Part shown: piece by piece, positions 1 through 11,186 of the stretch | Layout of the letters: every line of letters starts with the position of its first letter | Position numbering within the stretch: the stretch's first letter is position 1 | Origin: Silene latifolia | Lineage: Eukaryota; Streptophyta; Magnoliopsida; Caryophyllales; Caryophyllaceae | Direction of reading: 5' to 3' | Length of the DNA: 64,000 bases | Assembly (NCBI RefSeq): GCF_048544455.1 | Contig: NC_133538.1 | Span: forward strand, 38,069,469-38,133,468 | Position numbers and translations under genes: made by a program | Notes under the pieces: model-generated | Told to the model about the DNA's origin: nothing | The model's input: the letters and a program-made list of their open reading frames with translations, nothing else | The model's database searches: none

Positions 1-1
1 G

Positions 2-880
2 ATGCCGTTTGGGTTGTCTAATGCGCCGGCAGTGTTTATGGATTTAATGAATAGAATCTTCAGACAGTTCTTGGACCAGTTTGTAGTAGTGTTTATCGAT
101 GATATCTTAGTCTACTCTAAGACTAAGGAGGAGCATGAGGAGCATCTGAGGATCGTGTTGCAGACTTTGAGGGATCATGAGTTGTATGCTAAGCTGTCCA
201 AGTGTGAGTTCTGGTTAGAGAAAGTTGCTTTTCTGGGGCATGTAATCTCTAAAGATGGGGTAGCTGTGGATCCGGCGAAGATTGAGGCAGTGACAAAGTG
301 GGAAGCACCAAAGAATGTGGCTGAGGTTAGGAGTTTCTTGGGTTTAGCTGAATACTACAGACGGTTCGTGAAAGATTTCTCCAAGATAGCTAGACCGATG
401 ACAACGTTGATGAGGAAAGAGAACAGGTTTCGTTGGGATGAGAGTTGTGAGACGGCGTTCCAAACATTAAAGGAGCGTTTGACCACACTCCCGTCCTCGC
501 ATTGCTGAAGGAGCGAGAATTTGAGGTTTATACGATGCCTCGAAGAATGGGTGGGATGTGTGTTGATGGAGAATGGTAAAGTGATTGCCTATGCTTCTAG
601 GCAGTTGAAGCCTTATGAGGAGAACTACCCTACTCATGATCTGGAGTTGGGTGCAGTGGTGTTTGCTCTCAAGATTTGGAGACATTACCTTTATGGAGCA
701 ATCTTTAAGGTATTTTCTGATCACAAGAGTCTTAAGTACATCTTCACGCAGAAGGAGTTGAACATGAGACAGAGGAGGTGGATGGAGTTGATTGGCGATT
801 ATGACATGGAAATTATCTACCATGAAGGGAAGGCCAATGTTGTAGAGCGATGCTTTGAGTAGGAAGAGTGTACATTCCTT
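2..880 (+). pseudogene. Reverse transcriptase / RNase H region of chromovirus pol (frameshifted)
   Basis: The open frame at 2-508 starts with [12 protein letters not shown] and holds the RT catalytic motif FIDDILVYS and the RT connection motif [12 protein letters not shown]. RNase H follows in another frame from about 521 ([12 protein letters not shown], then [11 protein letters not shown]). The switch comes from a small indel near 490; further indels lie near 537-552 and near 845, where the expected VVADALSR motif is broken and the frame stops. The enzyme would have copied element RNA into DNA in a cytoplasmic particle. The start is cut by the window edge. Family assignment is secure; function is lost in this copy. 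Confidence 0.88.
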
Positions 881-1096
881 GTGTACAGCTCTATCTTTGA
901 TGAGGCTGAGGGATGAGGTAGCGAGCTTTGGGATACATATGATGCGAAAGGAGATGCCATGGGTGATATGACAAGACATCCGGAGTTTTATGATGATATT
1001 CGAGGTAAACAGGCTTTGGATCCTAAGATAGTTGAGTGGAGAGTCGAGTAGAGAAAGGGACAGTGTCCGGTTTTCTTATTCATACGAGATGGTAGT

Positions 1097-1840
1097 TTGA
1101 GGTTTGATGGTAGGTGGTGTGTTCCTAACGATGAGGAGTTGAAAAAGACGATCATGACAGAGGCGCATTGCACACCATATTCAGTTCATCCAGGTGGAGA
1201 CAAGCTATACAAGGATTTGAAGAAAACGTTTTGGTGGCCTGGGATGAAGAAAGAGACAACTGAGTTTGTGTCCCGTTGTTTGACATGCCAAAGAGTTAAA
1301 GGGGAACAGAGAAGACCACAAGGTAAGATTCAGTCTTTAGAGGTGCCTGAGTGGAAGTGGGAATCCATTTCCATGGATTTCATTGTGGGTTTGCCTAAGA
1401 GTCAACAAGGTAACAACATGATTTGGGTGATAGTGGATCGTCGACCAAGTCACTCACTTTGTTCTAATGAAAGATACATGGACTAAGGCACAATTGGCTA
1501 TGGCCTATCGAAAGAACGTGCTTAAGTTACATGGAGTCCCTAAGGACATAGTGTCCGACAGAGATGCGAGGTTTATATCAAGGTTTTGGAAGGAGTTGCG
1601 GAATCGTTGGGAACGACTTTGAAGATGAGTACAAAGATTTCATCCTGCGACAGATGGGCAGACTGAGAGAACAATCAAGACTCTTGAGGATATGTTGCGA
1701 GCTTGTGTGATGGATTTTGGTGGTAGCTGGGAGCAGAGGTTGGACTTGATAGAGTTTTCTTACAACAACAGCTATCACACTAGTATTGGTATGGCACCGT
1801 TTGAAGCTTTGTATGGGAGGAGATGTAGGAGTCCAATCTG
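1097..1840 (+). pseudogene. Integrase N-terminus and core of chromovirus pol (frameshifted)
   Basis: The frame at 1097-1486 carries the HHCC zinc-binding module (HPGGDKLYKDLKKTFWWPGM, then CLTCQRVKG) and the start of the integrase core with the first catalytic Asp in SMDFIVGLPKS. A lesion near 1440 (VDRRPSH in place of the usual VDRLTKSAHF) ends the frame. The rest of the core is readable in other frames to about 1840, including a TDGQTERT block with the third acidic residue near 1650. Integrase would insert the cDNA into the chromosome. At least two frameshifts make it non-functional. Confidence 0.85.
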
Positions 1841-2437
1841 TTGGGACGACAAAGCTTAGAGGCAAGGGTTTTAGGACCAGAGATGGTGCATGAGATGGTG
1901 GAACAGATTAAGATGATCAGGGAACGGATGAGAGCAGCCAAGGATCGACAAAAGAGTTATGCAGATCTACATCGTCGGGACATAGAGTTTCAAGTTGGGG
2001 ACAAGGTTCTTCTGAAAGTGTCTCCGATGCGTGGAGTTATGAGATTTGGGAAGAAAGGCAAGCTAAGTCAGAAGTTTATAGGGCCTTATGAGATCTTAGA
2101 GCGAGTTGGGGAAGTTGCTTATCGTCTGGCTTTACCAGCTGCGTTAGAGAGAGTGCATAATGTGTTTCATGTATCGCAGCTGCGGAAGTATGTGAGTGAC
2201 CCGTCACATGTGTTGGAGGCAGAGAGCGTAGAGCTAGATGAGTCCTTATCATATCTTGAGGTGCCTAAGCAGATTCTAGACCGAAAGGTTAGAAAGACCA
2301 GGAGTGGTGAGACAGTTTTGCTTAAGATCCTTTGGTCTAACCACGAGACCGAGGAAGCTACATGGGAGCCAGAGGAAGCTATGAAAGAGCGTTACCCTTT
2401 CCTCTTTGATCAGGTATGTATGGTTACGGGGACGTAA
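1841..2437 (+). pseudogene. Integrase C-terminus with chromodomain
   Basis: An open frame of 198 codons continues the polyprotein. Residues about 50-110 hold the GPY/F module (KFIGPYEILERVG) and NVFHVSQLRKY. Residues about 140-190 form a chromodomain-like segment (ILDRKVRK ... LLKILWSNHETEEATWEPEE) and then the stop. In plant chromoviruses this domain helps direct integration to particular chromatin. The ATG at 1841 is only the first Met of this frame, not a real start, because the segment is part of gag-pol. It ends 198 bp before the 3' LTR. Confidence 0.87.
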
Positions 2438-2620
2438 CCTTGTTTCTTTTAGGGGGGTAGGAGATGATCGCGAGAGTTTTTAAGAGTTTTATACACCTTT
2501 TATATGTTGTGTCGGGATAAGTTGGGTTAGTATCATGTTTTATGTTCGGTTGCTGAGTCGGGAATGTTAGGGGAGTACCTTTGTTTAGTAGTGGTGTGAA
2601 CTTCGGGGACGAAGTTCCTT

Positions 2621-2635
2621 TTAAGGAGGGAAGAC
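2621..2635 (+). other. Polypurine tract of the chromovirus
   Basis: A purine-rich run (TTAAGGAGGGAAGAC) abuts the 3' LTR and would prime plus-strand synthesis. The preceding context GGACGAAGTTC is almost the same as in the LARD element at 36857-43512 on the other strand. Confidence 0.8.
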
Positions 2636-3965
2636 TGTAATACTCCGTATTTATATGTCTTGGGGTACTCTATCGAGTAGCCCTTACTCTGTCGAGTAAG
2701 GGCAAGTTGCGAAATAAAATAGTTTCTGACCTGTTGGGTACTCGATCGAGTAGCTGGGGTACTCGATCGAGTAAGGGGGTACTCGATCGAGTACCTTGGG
2801 TACTCGATCGAGTGTCCGGTTTTACGGGGAGTTTTCTCGGGTTTTGTTAATTATGCGATTAAGGTATTTAAACATAATCGTCATTGTTTTAAATCACTTT
2901 TACAAAACCTAAAACCCTGTTTAAGAGAGAAAGCAGCCAGTTCATCTTCCTAATCGCATTCTTAGCAATTCCCGGAGTTCAGACGGTCAGTTCTTGTCGT
3001 AATTCGTATCGTTGAGTTCCTTGCGTCGAGGGTAAGCTTTTAACATAATTTTTATAATGTTTTGTTAAGATTGGTTAAACCCTAATTTAGATATTTGGGG
3101 GTTTTGGTGTGTAGTATGTGATGTGTAGTCTCTATGTGTTATATGATAGGAGGAGGGTTCGTAGAAGAGGCGTTTTGATACAATTTGTAGATACCGTCTT
3201 GCTTGTTGTGCCTTCCGGGTAGGATTTTCTACTCGCATTATTCCCATAATGGGATATTGGTGATGTCTTTGTATTTGGTTGTTTGATATAGTGATTGTCT
3301 TGTGTTTGTGGTTGTGATTGCTGTTGATGGTTCTCGAGATGCGTTCTCGGCTGAGTGGGGTCACTTGCGGGAGTGACTTCACGCCCTAGTTTCGCCCTTC
3401 GTGGAACCCGCCACGGAAGGGGATGTGCACATTAATGGGACAGGGTTATCGCTCGTATGATGAGCGGGGCTTAGGTGGGAACGGCTGCGGTCCCCCATCG
3501 CGGTGGTCCAAGTGGACGATCGATATTGAGATGATGGGAGTTGGTGGTGTGTGTGTGTGTGTGTGACAGTTCAGTTGTCTGTTTATCTTATTATTGTTAT
3601 CTATATTGATTGTGTGATTAGTATCGACCCTGTTGTTTTGTAAACCTGCGGTGATCCATTCGGGGATGGTGAGCAGATATTGAGCAGGTATTGAGATGAG
3701 TACTGGGATAGCTGGGATGCCACGACATGATGATAGGAGTCTTCCGCTGTAGCCTTAGTTTATTTACATTTCAGTTAGACATCGTTTGAGAATAATGTAT
3801 CGTACTTTTAGTTGGTTTCATGGATTGTAACTATTCGTTAAACTATTTATAATAAACGTTGTTTCTTTATTGTTGTTTGATTATCATTGCCTCGGGTAAC
3901 CGAGATGGTAATGTCTTCATACCTGAGTGGTCCTGGTAAGGCACTTGGAGTATGGGGGTGTTACA
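2636..3965 (+). repeat. 3' LTR of the chromovirus
   Basis: It begins TGTAATACTCCGTAT and ends GGGGGTGTTACA, a TG...CA border directly after the polypurine tract. It contains a block of ACTCGATCGAGT palindromes (2666-2814), a short (TG)n run near 3549-3564, and a segment near 3650-3720 (CCTGCGGTGATCC ... GAGCAGAT) that recurs in diverged form in the LARD LTRs. The 105 aa minus-strand reading frame inside it is not a gene. Confidence 0.88.
2666..2814. repeat. Cluster of TACTCGATCGAGTA palindromes
   Basis: Four perfect or near-perfect copies of the 14 bp palindrome lie at 2739-2752, 2760-2773, 2780-2793 and 2801-2814, 20-21 bp apart. Two diverged copies (TACTCTATCGAGTA and TACTCTGTCGAGTA) lie at 2666-2699. 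They sit at the LTR start, the U3 region, where retrotransposon enhancers normally lie, so a protein-binding role is possible but only inferred. Confidence 0.85.
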
Positions 3966-4324
3966 AAGGATACATGTGGATTTTTAGTATTTGATGTTTT
4001 TCTGACATATTTAGTGTTTTTATTTAATTTAAAAAAAAAATATTTGTTCTTCTCTCTTTTATTACACTTTTTTTACCAACCACTTTCTTATATATTTTAC
4101 TTGGTTTACTTTTAAGGCATTTCGGATCCTTAATTCTATCTCGGTTTTCAAAATCGTTTTAATATTTTCTCTCGATTTAAACTTTAAGTTTTTATAAAAG
4201 AAATCCGGAATTCGATTTTTAAACCTGTAAATTTAACTTGACTTTTCATTACATTTTCGCTCTCCCTTTGTTTTTCATTTTCCCTTTTCTATTCGCATTT
4301 TGAGGTGTGCGTTCGCCCATGAAA

Positions 4325-4394
4325 GGTTCTAAAAGATGAGTCATGTAAGCCAACCCCAAATCAGTTTGGGATTAAGGCTCTGATGTTGTTGTAT
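4325..4394 (+). repeat. Possible 3' tail of a plant SINE
   Basis: The string AGCCAACCCCAAATCAG, followed by TTTGGGATTAAGGCTCTGA and a TTG-repeat end, resembles the 3' end of TS-type tRNA-derived plant SINEs, which finish in TTG repeats. The 5' tRNA-like head is not evident, so at best this is a truncated copy. Confidence 0.35.
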
Positions 4395-4593
4395 CTCAGA
4401 GAGTGTTGTAAGTATATGGAACAAAAGATGGATTCAACTGCTTCCTTCCAGTTTCAGTTTCGGGTTCAACTGCTTCCTTCCACTAGCGGTACCTGCATAT
4501 TCATGAACCAAAAATTAACAAACGGAGATACTTTATGAAGATCAAAATAACACACGTGAAGAACTATAAGATAAATGATGCACATGAAAGAAT

Positions 4594-4743
4594 TTAGACA
4601 TGCCTAAAATCAATAACACACATGAATGAACTATAAAATGCCTGAATTTTAGCCAACCATGCCTGAACCTGACGGACAAAATCCTCACATTTAGTTGAGC
4701 CATCAGAACTTTGCAGAGACTTCTCCACAATCTCATCCATAGT
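4594..4743 (-). pseudogene. Unrecognised coding-like exon fragment
   Basis: On the minus strand a pyrimidine-rich stretch and CTTGCAG precede ACTATGG, which fits a splice acceptor at 4744. From the ATG at 4740 a frame runs 48 codons (MDEIVEKSLQSSDGS ... FVRQVQAWLAKIQAF) before TAA at 4594. The composition is acidic and helical, like a real exon. I do not recognise the family. It ends just left of the copia element and may be a relic of a host gene or a captured piece. Confidence 0.4.
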
Positions 4744-4849
4744 CTGCAAGAAAGAATTGAGTTGAGATAAAAGTAGAACTTTTGTTTTTACAGGAACCCA
4801 TTATTTATCAAAAGGGAAAAGAGGGGCCAGAAACTAAGAGATCAATATA

Positions 4850-5536
4850 TGTTAGATTGAGACGGTCGGATAATAATGTATGAAATAATAATTTTGTGTA
4901 TGAAAGAAATTAGTGCTTGGATAATTGTAGAGTCGCAAGTGACTGCTCTCCTTAGAAAGTATTTCGCCCCTTACTTGCCTTAGGGAGACCGCGAAATCAA
5001 TCGTAGGATAAAACTACAAAGTCCCTTTGATTTTTAGGCTAAAACAAAAAAGAACTTTAATGTTTTTGTTTGATTTGTAGAGAGTAGAAGTCTGAAATTT
5101 TGTTGTATATTTTTCTTTCACAAACTCCTTATATTTATAAGGGGCAATATACATGATACGGATTATCTATGAAAAGGCACGTACCTATTCAAGAACGATA
5201 ACTTTTGGTGCGGAAAATATTCATTGAATTAAATAAATGCTCACATTTCGAATTGCCACTGTTTGACATTTTCGAAAGATGCATGCATGGTTTGTCGGAC
5301 AATTTAGTTCACTGACCAATTTCACCATTTGTTCATTAATTGGTGCATTGACCAATTCTATAACCATTTATTTCTTTTTCCGCTTCTTCCGTACATCCCG
5401 TTAACTCAATAATTGTTTATATATGAGCGTGTACTCCACACTCCCGATTCATATTGTAACGTTACGAGTTTCCGTATGATTCTACCACGATATCCAATTA
5501 TACTTAAACGGCACGATGACACTTAAATCACCAACA
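4850..5536 (-). repeat. 3' LTR of the copia element
   Basis: Read on the minus strand it starts TGTTGGTGATTTAAG and ends CAATCTAACA. It contains TATAAATATAAGG near 5128-5145, a plausible TATA region for element transcription. It matches the LTR at 10139-10825 base for base apart from about eight substitutions. Confidence 0.95.
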
Positions 5537-5550
5537 TTCCTCCCCCATTT
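5537..5550 (-). other. Polypurine tract of the copia element
   Basis: On the minus strand the run AAATGGGGGAGGAA sits directly against the TGTTGG start of the 3' LTR, as expected for the plus-strand primer. Confidence 0.85.
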
Positions 5551-6062
5551 AAGTGTAATCCTTGATTCGTTTTAATACCTACCAATCATCAAATTTGCGC
5601 ATAAATGAAAATGTCACGAAGATTGAATTTTTACATAGTAAAATGCACGTTCCATATACTCTAGTAAAAAGGGTGTCTCTAAGGATTGAACCCTTGAACA
5701 TTTTGAATACATGAAGGCAAAATACACACAAATTCCATTTAAACAATAAAGTTATATACTGATACTTATTACAAGCCTAGTATCCTAATCCTCTCATGAG
5801 CGCATAAAAGCTTGAGTCCAACAAAGCTTCCGATGTCGGCTATACTCCACGTCTCACATAGGTGAATTCTTTTATCATGTACCTGCAAGTACATTTTTTC
5901 AAAAATTCATTAAGTAGACAACACTTCATCCTTAACTCACAGCAGGTCTAAGTACATACCTTTCGGGATAAACTTTGATGTACTTCAATCTTAAGTAAAG
6001 GGCTTTCCACATTGAATTCTACCTCTATCATTGTAATAGAGGGGAATTGGGTGTCCCAATAC

Positions 6063-8999
6063 CTAAGGTTTAATGGACTTTAAACCCATCCCTATTATCG
6101 ACTTTTCCCCTAAATGCTTTGCCAAGCTTTTAGTTAAGTGATCCGCAAGATTTTGATCAGTTCTTACGAAGTCTACCGAGATAACTCCATGAGTAATTAA
6201 TTCTCGTACCGCGCTATTTCTTAATCCGATATGTCTCGATTTCCCATTATATATTTGACTATAAGCTTTAGCCAAAGTTGGCTTGCTATCACAATGGATC
6301 GATATTGATGATATCGGTTTAGGCCATAAAGGAATTTCACACACCAAATTCCTAAGCCATTCTGCCTCTTTTCCGGCTGCTGCCAAAGCTACAAATTCCG
6401 ACTCCATAGTGGATGTCGTGATGCATGTTTGCTTCTTAGAAGCCCAAGAAATGGCACCCCCAAGCAAAAATACCCAACCACTAGTTGAAGAATAATCTTC
6501 AGGATTAGTGATCCAACTAGCATCCGAGTACCCTTCTAGAACCGAAGGATTCCCACTAAAGGTTAATGCAAAGTCTTTAGTATTCTTAAGAAACTTTAAG
6601 ACACGCATTACCGCGCTCCAATGATGACTACTTGGATTGCTTGTGTATCTACTCAACCTTCCAACTGCATATGCAATATCCGGTCGAGTACTTATCATAG
6701 CATACATTAAGCATCCTATGACTTGAGAATACTTTAATTGTGAAATTGGTAATCCCGTATTAGGCATTAACTTTATATTTTCTTCCATTGGTGAATGAGC
6801 AATGCTGCTATTCTCACAATTAAACTTCTTAAGCACTTTCTCAATGTAGTGAGATTGTGACAAGGATATTCCAAGATTAGTTCTTTTAATCTTTATTCCG
6901 AGAATCACATCCGTTATGCCCATATCCTTCATAGCAAAACTTGATGATAAAAATGCTTTAGTAAGGTCAACTTGCTTTTGATCCGTTCCAAAGATTAACA
7001 TATCATCAACATATAAACAAATGATGACACCATTACCGGAGCTATCAAATTTGCTATATACACATTTATCCGATTGATTAAGTTTGTATCCATTAGATAA
7101 CACAACTTCATCAAACTTATGATGCCATTGCTTTGGTGCTTGCTTAAGTCCGTACAAGGACTTCACCAACTTGCAAACCTTATGCTCTTGCCCGGGCATA
7201 ATGAAACCTTCCGGTTGCTTCATGTAAAATTCTTCTTCCAATTCACCATGTAAAAACGCTGTTTTCACATCCATTTGATGTATCACCAAATTATGTATTG
7301 AAGCAATTGCTATTAATAGTCTTATTGTAGAAATTCTAGTAACCGGCGCATAAGTATCGAAATAGTCTATTCCTTCCTTTTGTCTAAAGCCTTGAATGAC
7401 TAATCGAGCTTTAAACTTGTCGATTGAACCATCAACATTCATCTTTTTCTTAAAGATCCATCTAGAACCTAAAGGTTTACACCCTTTTGGTAAATCCGAA
7501 AGAACCCATGTGTTATTTCCCATTATGGAATCCATTTCATCATTGATGGCTTCCTTCCAAAATGCAACATATTGAGAGGCCATCGCCTCTTTAAATGTTC
7601 TAGGATCTTCATCTATGTTATAACAATAAGCATATTGAATTCCTAACTCATTCCGTGACCCTTCAACTAAATAAGTTTGGAACTCGGGTCCGAAATCTTT
7701 CGGTATTCTTCCTCTCTTGCTTTTTCGAAAAGCAACAGGCTGATTTTTACGCGACAGGTTGACCACTTGGTCTGTTTCATCAAGATTTTCCTGCTGATCG
7801 TTTTCATTCAAGTTATTACTAACATTTGGCATTAAATCTTTAGGCCTTTTCATCGATGTAAATCGATCTTCATCAAAAATAGCATCCCTTGATTCAATCA
7901 CGGAATGAATCCCAATTGAGCTATTTGGTTCTATTACATAGAATCTATAAGCTTTTAAATGCATAGCATAACCAATGAATATACAATCTATTCCTTTTTC
8001 TCCCAAAGTTTTCCTTTTAGGATCGGGTAGTCTTACTATTCCTCGACATCCCCAAACTCTAAGGTAACTTAGATTTGGCTTCTTTTTGTACCAAAGTTCA
8101 TATAGGGTTATGTCATTCCGCTTGTTAGGCACTCTATTCAATAAATAACATGTCGTTAACATTGCTTCACCCCAAAAACCTTCACTCAAACCCGAGTAAG
8201 ATAGCATGGAATTCATCATCTCTTTTAGAGATCGATTTTTCCTTTCCGCTACACCATTTAATTGTGGTGTATAGGGAGGAGTAACTTCATGAATAATTCC
8301 ACAATTTGCAAAGTATTTAGGATCAAAATACTCACCACCTCGATCGGTTCGAAGTCTTTTAATCTTACAAGATCGTTGCAATTCCACTTCATTTTTATAC
8401 ACCACAAACTTATCAAGAGCCTCATCTTTAGAATGCAATAAATAAATATAACAAAACCGAGAATAATCATCAATGAAAGTTCCCATATATTTTTTATTTC
8501 CCAAAGATGGAGTAGAATGTAAATCACATAAATCACTATGAATTAAATCCAACATGTTTGATGTGCTTACAATGTTCTTGAAAGGTTGTCTAGTAATTTT
8601 AGTAAGTATATATGTATCACATTTACGGGTTTGTAAATAAAATGGTGGAATCAAATCTTGCTTAGACATAAGAAGAAGTCTTTTGTAATGAACATGTCCA
8701 AGTCTTGCATGCCATAAATTAGATGGTGATGTAAAGGAAGAAGAAGAAGAAACCATATAAATACAATCATCCATTTTATTTATATTCAACATAAACATAC
8801 CATTACAATAATATCCGAAACCTATAAATATTCCATATTTAGATAATACATACTTATCCGACTCTATAACTTGCTTATAGCCGGATTTATTCAATAATCC
8901 TCCCGATACTAAGTTTTTCCTTATATCGGGTACATATAATACATCTTTTAATACTAGAGATTTTCCGGAACTAAAAACTAAAGTAATATTAAATTCCAC
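6063..8999 (-). CDS. Copia polyprotein: integrase, reverse transcriptase, RNase H
   Basis: A 978-codon open frame. In order: the GAG-pre-integrase motif LWHARLGH near residue 95; an integrase core with D near 156 (HSDLCD), D near 219 ([10 protein letters not shown]) and E near 252 ([10 protein letters not shown]); RT with [31 protein letters not shown] and the catalytic YVDDMLIFG; then RNase H with GYSDASW and [13 protein letters not shown]. This order (IN before RT) defines Ty1/copia. The frame would normally be fused to gag-protease but starts in a shifted frame near 8999, overlapping the preceding frame by 11 bp. The GTG at 8999 is not a true start. All catalytic motifs appear intact. Confidence 0.93.
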   Translation of the reverse strand: MEFNITLVFSSGKSLVLKDVLYVPDIRKNLVSGGLLNKSGYKQVIESDKYVLSKYGIFIGFGYYCNGMFMLNINKMDDCIYMVSSSSSFTSPSNLWHARLGHVHYKRLLLMSKQDLIPPFYLQTRKCDTYILTKITRQPFKNIVSTSNMLDLIHSDLCDLHSTPSLGNKKYMGTFIDDYSRFCYIYLLHSKDEALDKFVVYKNEVELQRSCKIKRLRTDRGGEYFDPKYFANCGIIHEVTPPYTPQLNGVAERKNRSLKEMMNSMLSYSGLSEGFWGEAMLTTCYLLNRVPNKRNDITLYELWYKKKPNLSYLRVWGCRGIVRLPDPKRKTLGEKGIDCIFIGYAMHLKAYRFYVIEPNSSIGIHSVIESRDAIFDEDRFTSMKRPKDLMPNVSNNLNENDQQENLDETDQVVNLSRKNQPVAFRKSKRGRIPKDFGPEFQTYLVEGSRNELGIQYAYCYNIDEDPRTFKEAMASQYVAFWKEAINDEMDSIMGNNTWVLSDLPKGCKPLGSRWIFKKKMNVDGSIDKFKARLVIQGFRQKEGIDYFDTYAPVTRISTIRLLIAIASIHNLVIHQMDVKTAFLHGELEEEFYMKQPEGFIMPGQEHKVCKLVKSLYGLKQAPKQWHHKFDEVVLSNGYKLNQSDKCVYSKFDSSGNGVIICLYVDDMLIFGTDQKQVDLTKAFLSSSFAMKDMGITDVILGIKIKRTNLGISLSQSHYIEKVLKKFNCENSSIAHSPMEENIKLMPNTGLPISQLKYSQVIGCLMYAMISTRPDIAYAVGRLSRYTSNPSSHHWSAVMRVLKFLKNTKDFALTFSGNPSVLEGYSDASWITNPEDYSSTSGWVFLLGGAISWASKKQTCITTSTMESEFVALAAAGKEAEWLRNLVCEIPLWPKPISSISIHCDSKPTLAKAYSQIYNGKSRHIGLRNSAVRELITHGVISVDFVRTDQNLADHLTKSLAKHLGEKSIIGMGLKSIKP

Positions 9000-9657
9000 G
9001 GCCTTGTATTTGTGCGGTTGATTCGTTGCCCATGTGAAGAATGGAACCGTCTTTTACCGGTACAAAATATTTGAACCAAGAACGATTTTTGCAAACATGT
9101 TTTGTTGCTCCCGAATCAATCCACCAAATGATTTCATCATCCTGCACATAATTTGCTTCATCAAAATATGTAACATAATTCTCATTAGAATTAACTTTAA
9201 TACAATTAGAAATATCACCTTTACCAGTAGAAGCACCATGGTCCTTAGACCCTTTTCCGGTGCCCTTTCCCGAAGTTCCCATCTTCTTCTTTCTTACATG
9301 GCAATCCGCCTTAAAGTGACCAGTTTTACCGCATATCCAACAAGCACTTTTCGGTTTCTTGTTTGGATCATCATTAGTATCATTATAGGGACGTTTCTTG
9401 CCTTTCCCTTTGTCTTTCCATTTTTTGGAATTTTCCCCTTGTTCGACCATATTAATGGAGGAACCCTTAGGATCTCCTTTTCCGGCAGATTTTTCATTTT
9501 CTTCCGCCCTAAGGCCTTCCTCGACTTGGAGACTTCGTCCAAGTTCACCCAAAGTCATAACTTCCTTTTTGTGTTTCAATTCATGTTTAAAATTTTTCCA
9601 TGTCGGTGGCAATTTCTCAATAATAATAGACACTGACATATTCTCATTCATAGGCAT
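8989..9657 (-). pseudogene. Copia gag C-terminus, zinc knuckle and protease
   Basis: This 222-codon stretch contains a CCHC knuckle (CWICGKTGHFKADC) near residue 105-120 and the aspartic protease motif WWIDSGATKHVC near 178-190. It ends in IQGRGI and a stop where copia proteins normally read on into integrase. The downstream frame continues from a one-base shift near 8998, so a small indel has split the polyprotein. Upstream it joins gag across an in-frame TGA. Confidence 0.88.
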
Positions 9658-9672
9658 ATCATATTGAGAAAA

Positions 9673-10100
9673 TCAATTAATTATATGAATTAATTCATTA
9701 AATTGTTCCGACACGGAACGGGAATCAGTCATCTTATAATTCATAAAACGACTTACCAAAAACTTGCTACTTGTGGCATCTTCATCCATATACCTTTTTA
9801 CCAATTGATCCCAAAGTAGAGTAGAAGATTCAACATGTTGATACATATCAAAAAGAGCGTTTGACATCCCATTCAATATATGTCCTCGACATATATAATC
9901 GTCATTTTCCCATTTTGCCTTCCTACGGAGTGCATCGATAGCTTTGATCATCTTCCGTTCGGAGGACACGGAGTAGTGATTACATATGCTACTTTTAGAT
10001 GGGAAAGTTTGAAGTGCATCTTTTTCTGCCATTTACGAAAATCAATTCCTTCAAATTTCTCTAGTATTTCAAACTTGCTTTTTCCCTTCATATCTTCCAT
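9673..10100 (-). pseudogene. Copia gag N-terminus, frameshifted and ended by TGA
   Basis: The likely true start is the ATG at 10100, giving MEDMKGKSKFEIL and FEGIDFRKW, typical of copia gag. That frame breaks near 9965-9975, and the rest of gag (AIDALRRKAKWENDDYICRG, then SRSVSEQFNELIH) lies in another frame that stops at TGA 9673-9675. Sense codons of the same frame continue directly into the next segment, so the TGA is a point mutation in gag. Gag would build the cytoplasmic particle. Confidence 0.82.
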
Positions 10101-10138
10101 GGCATACACACACTATTTTCACAAATACTTTCTAAGAA

Positions 10139-10825
10139 TGTTAGATTGAGACGGTCGGATAATAATGTATGAAATAATAATTTTGTGTATGAAAGAAATT
10201 AGTGCTTGGATAATTGTAGAGTCGCAAGTGACTGCTCTCCTTAGAAAGTATTTCGCCCCTTACTTGCCTTAGGGAGACCGCGAAATCAATCGTAGGATAA
10301 AACTACAAAGTCCCTTTGATTTTTAGGCTAAAACAAAGAAGAATTCTAATGTTTTTGTTTGATTTGTAGAGAGTAGAAGTCTGAAATTTTGTTGTATATT
10401 TTTCCTTCACAAACTCCTTATATTTATAAGGGGCAATATACATGATACGGATTATCTATGAAAAGGCACGTACCTATTCAAGACCGATAACTTTTGGTGC
10501 GGAAAATATTCATTGAATTAAATAAATGCTCACATTTCGAATTGCCACTGTTTGACATTTTCGAAAGATGCATGCATGGTTTGTCGGACAATTTAGTTCA
10601 CTGACCAATTTCACCATTTGTTCATTAATTGGTGCATTGACCAATTCTATAACCATTTATTTCTTTTTCCGCTTCTTCTGTACATCTCGTTAACTCAATA
10701 ATTGTTTATATATGAACGTGTACTCCACACTCCCGATTCATATTGTAACGTTACGAGTTTCCGTATGATTCTACCACGATATCCAATTATACTTAAACGG
10801 CACGATGACACTTAAATCACCAACA
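10139..10825 (-). repeat. 5' LTR of the copia element
   Basis: The second 687 bp copy. It ends on the minus strand in CAATCTAACA at 10139, next to the leader. The adjoining leader (TTCTTAGAAAGTATTTG) does not match the usual initiator tRNA-Met primer site, so the primer tRNA is unresolved. Confidence 0.95.
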
Positions 10826-10940
10826 ATATATATCAGTTAATCATATCACATAGTATAATATACTCCATACTAGACATGCTTAAAATCAATAATATGTAAA
10901 GGGTGAAGAGCAGACACTCGTACCAAAGAAAATTTAGCTA

Positions 10941-11186
10941 CACTACAAGAAAAACTAAAACAGGCGACCAAAATTTGGCGACTAATAATGGTAGTCGCCA
11001 ATTTGGCCACTGATTAACAAATTAGCGACTGAAATCAGTCGCTAATTTGGCGACTGATTTTTTTAAAAAAGGGAATCTAATTTGGCGACTGATTAGCAGA
11101 TTTGGCGACTGATTTCAAGGTAGTCGCCAATTTGGCGACTGAAATTCAGTCGCTAAATTGCTTTTCAGTCGCCAAATTTTTTTATA
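10941..11186 (+). repeat. Left TIR and subterminal repeats of the CACTA element
   Basis: After the CACTA terminus, motifs of the type TTTGGCGACTGA and its complement TCAGTCGCCAAA recur more than ten times in both orientations. Such arrays are the binding sites of the TnpA-like protein in En/Spm elements (family knowledge). Confidence 0.88.

Larger units (their letters stand above)
1..3965 (+). mobile_element. Ty3/gypsy chromovirus, 3' part only (Del/Tekay-like)
   Basis: The window opens inside reverse transcriptase and continues through RNase H, integrase and a C-terminal chromodomain, then a polypurine tract and a 1330 bp 3' LTR with TG...CA ends. The order RT-RH-IN-chromodomain is that of Ty3/gypsy chromoviruses. 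The NVFHVSQL motif and the chromodomain ending in WEPEEAM suggest the Del/Tekay lineage (inferred). The 5' LTR, gag and protease lie left of the window, so the TSD cannot be tested; the 5 bp after the LTR are aagga. The coding part is interrupted by several single-base indels, so this copy is not autonomous. Confidence 0.9.
3966..4849. other. Unique sequence between elements
   Basis: AT-rich DNA separating the chromovirus LTR from the copia element. Apart from a SINE-like tail (4325-4394) and a short coding-like exon on the minus strand (4594-4743) I see nothing recognisable. The 62 aa plus-strand frame at 3927-4115 is low-complexity Phe/Leu and is not supported. Confidence 0.6.
4850..10825 (-). 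mobile_element. Full-length Ty1/copia LTR retrotransposon, defective coding region
   Basis: Two 687 bp LTRs (4850-5536 and 10139-10825) flank an internal region encoding gag, protease, integrase, RT and RNase H in the copia order on the minus strand. The 5 bp target duplication is exact: atata at 4845-4849 and 10826-10830. The LTRs differ at only about eight positions by eye (about 99% identity), which implies recent insertion. Even so, the coding region has a frameshift in gag, an in-frame TGA after gag and a frameshift in the protease/integrase spacer. Confidence 0.96.

Noticed and set aside
6283..9667. Plus-strand frames within the copia element
   Set aside because: Antisense shadows of gag-pol with no independent motif.
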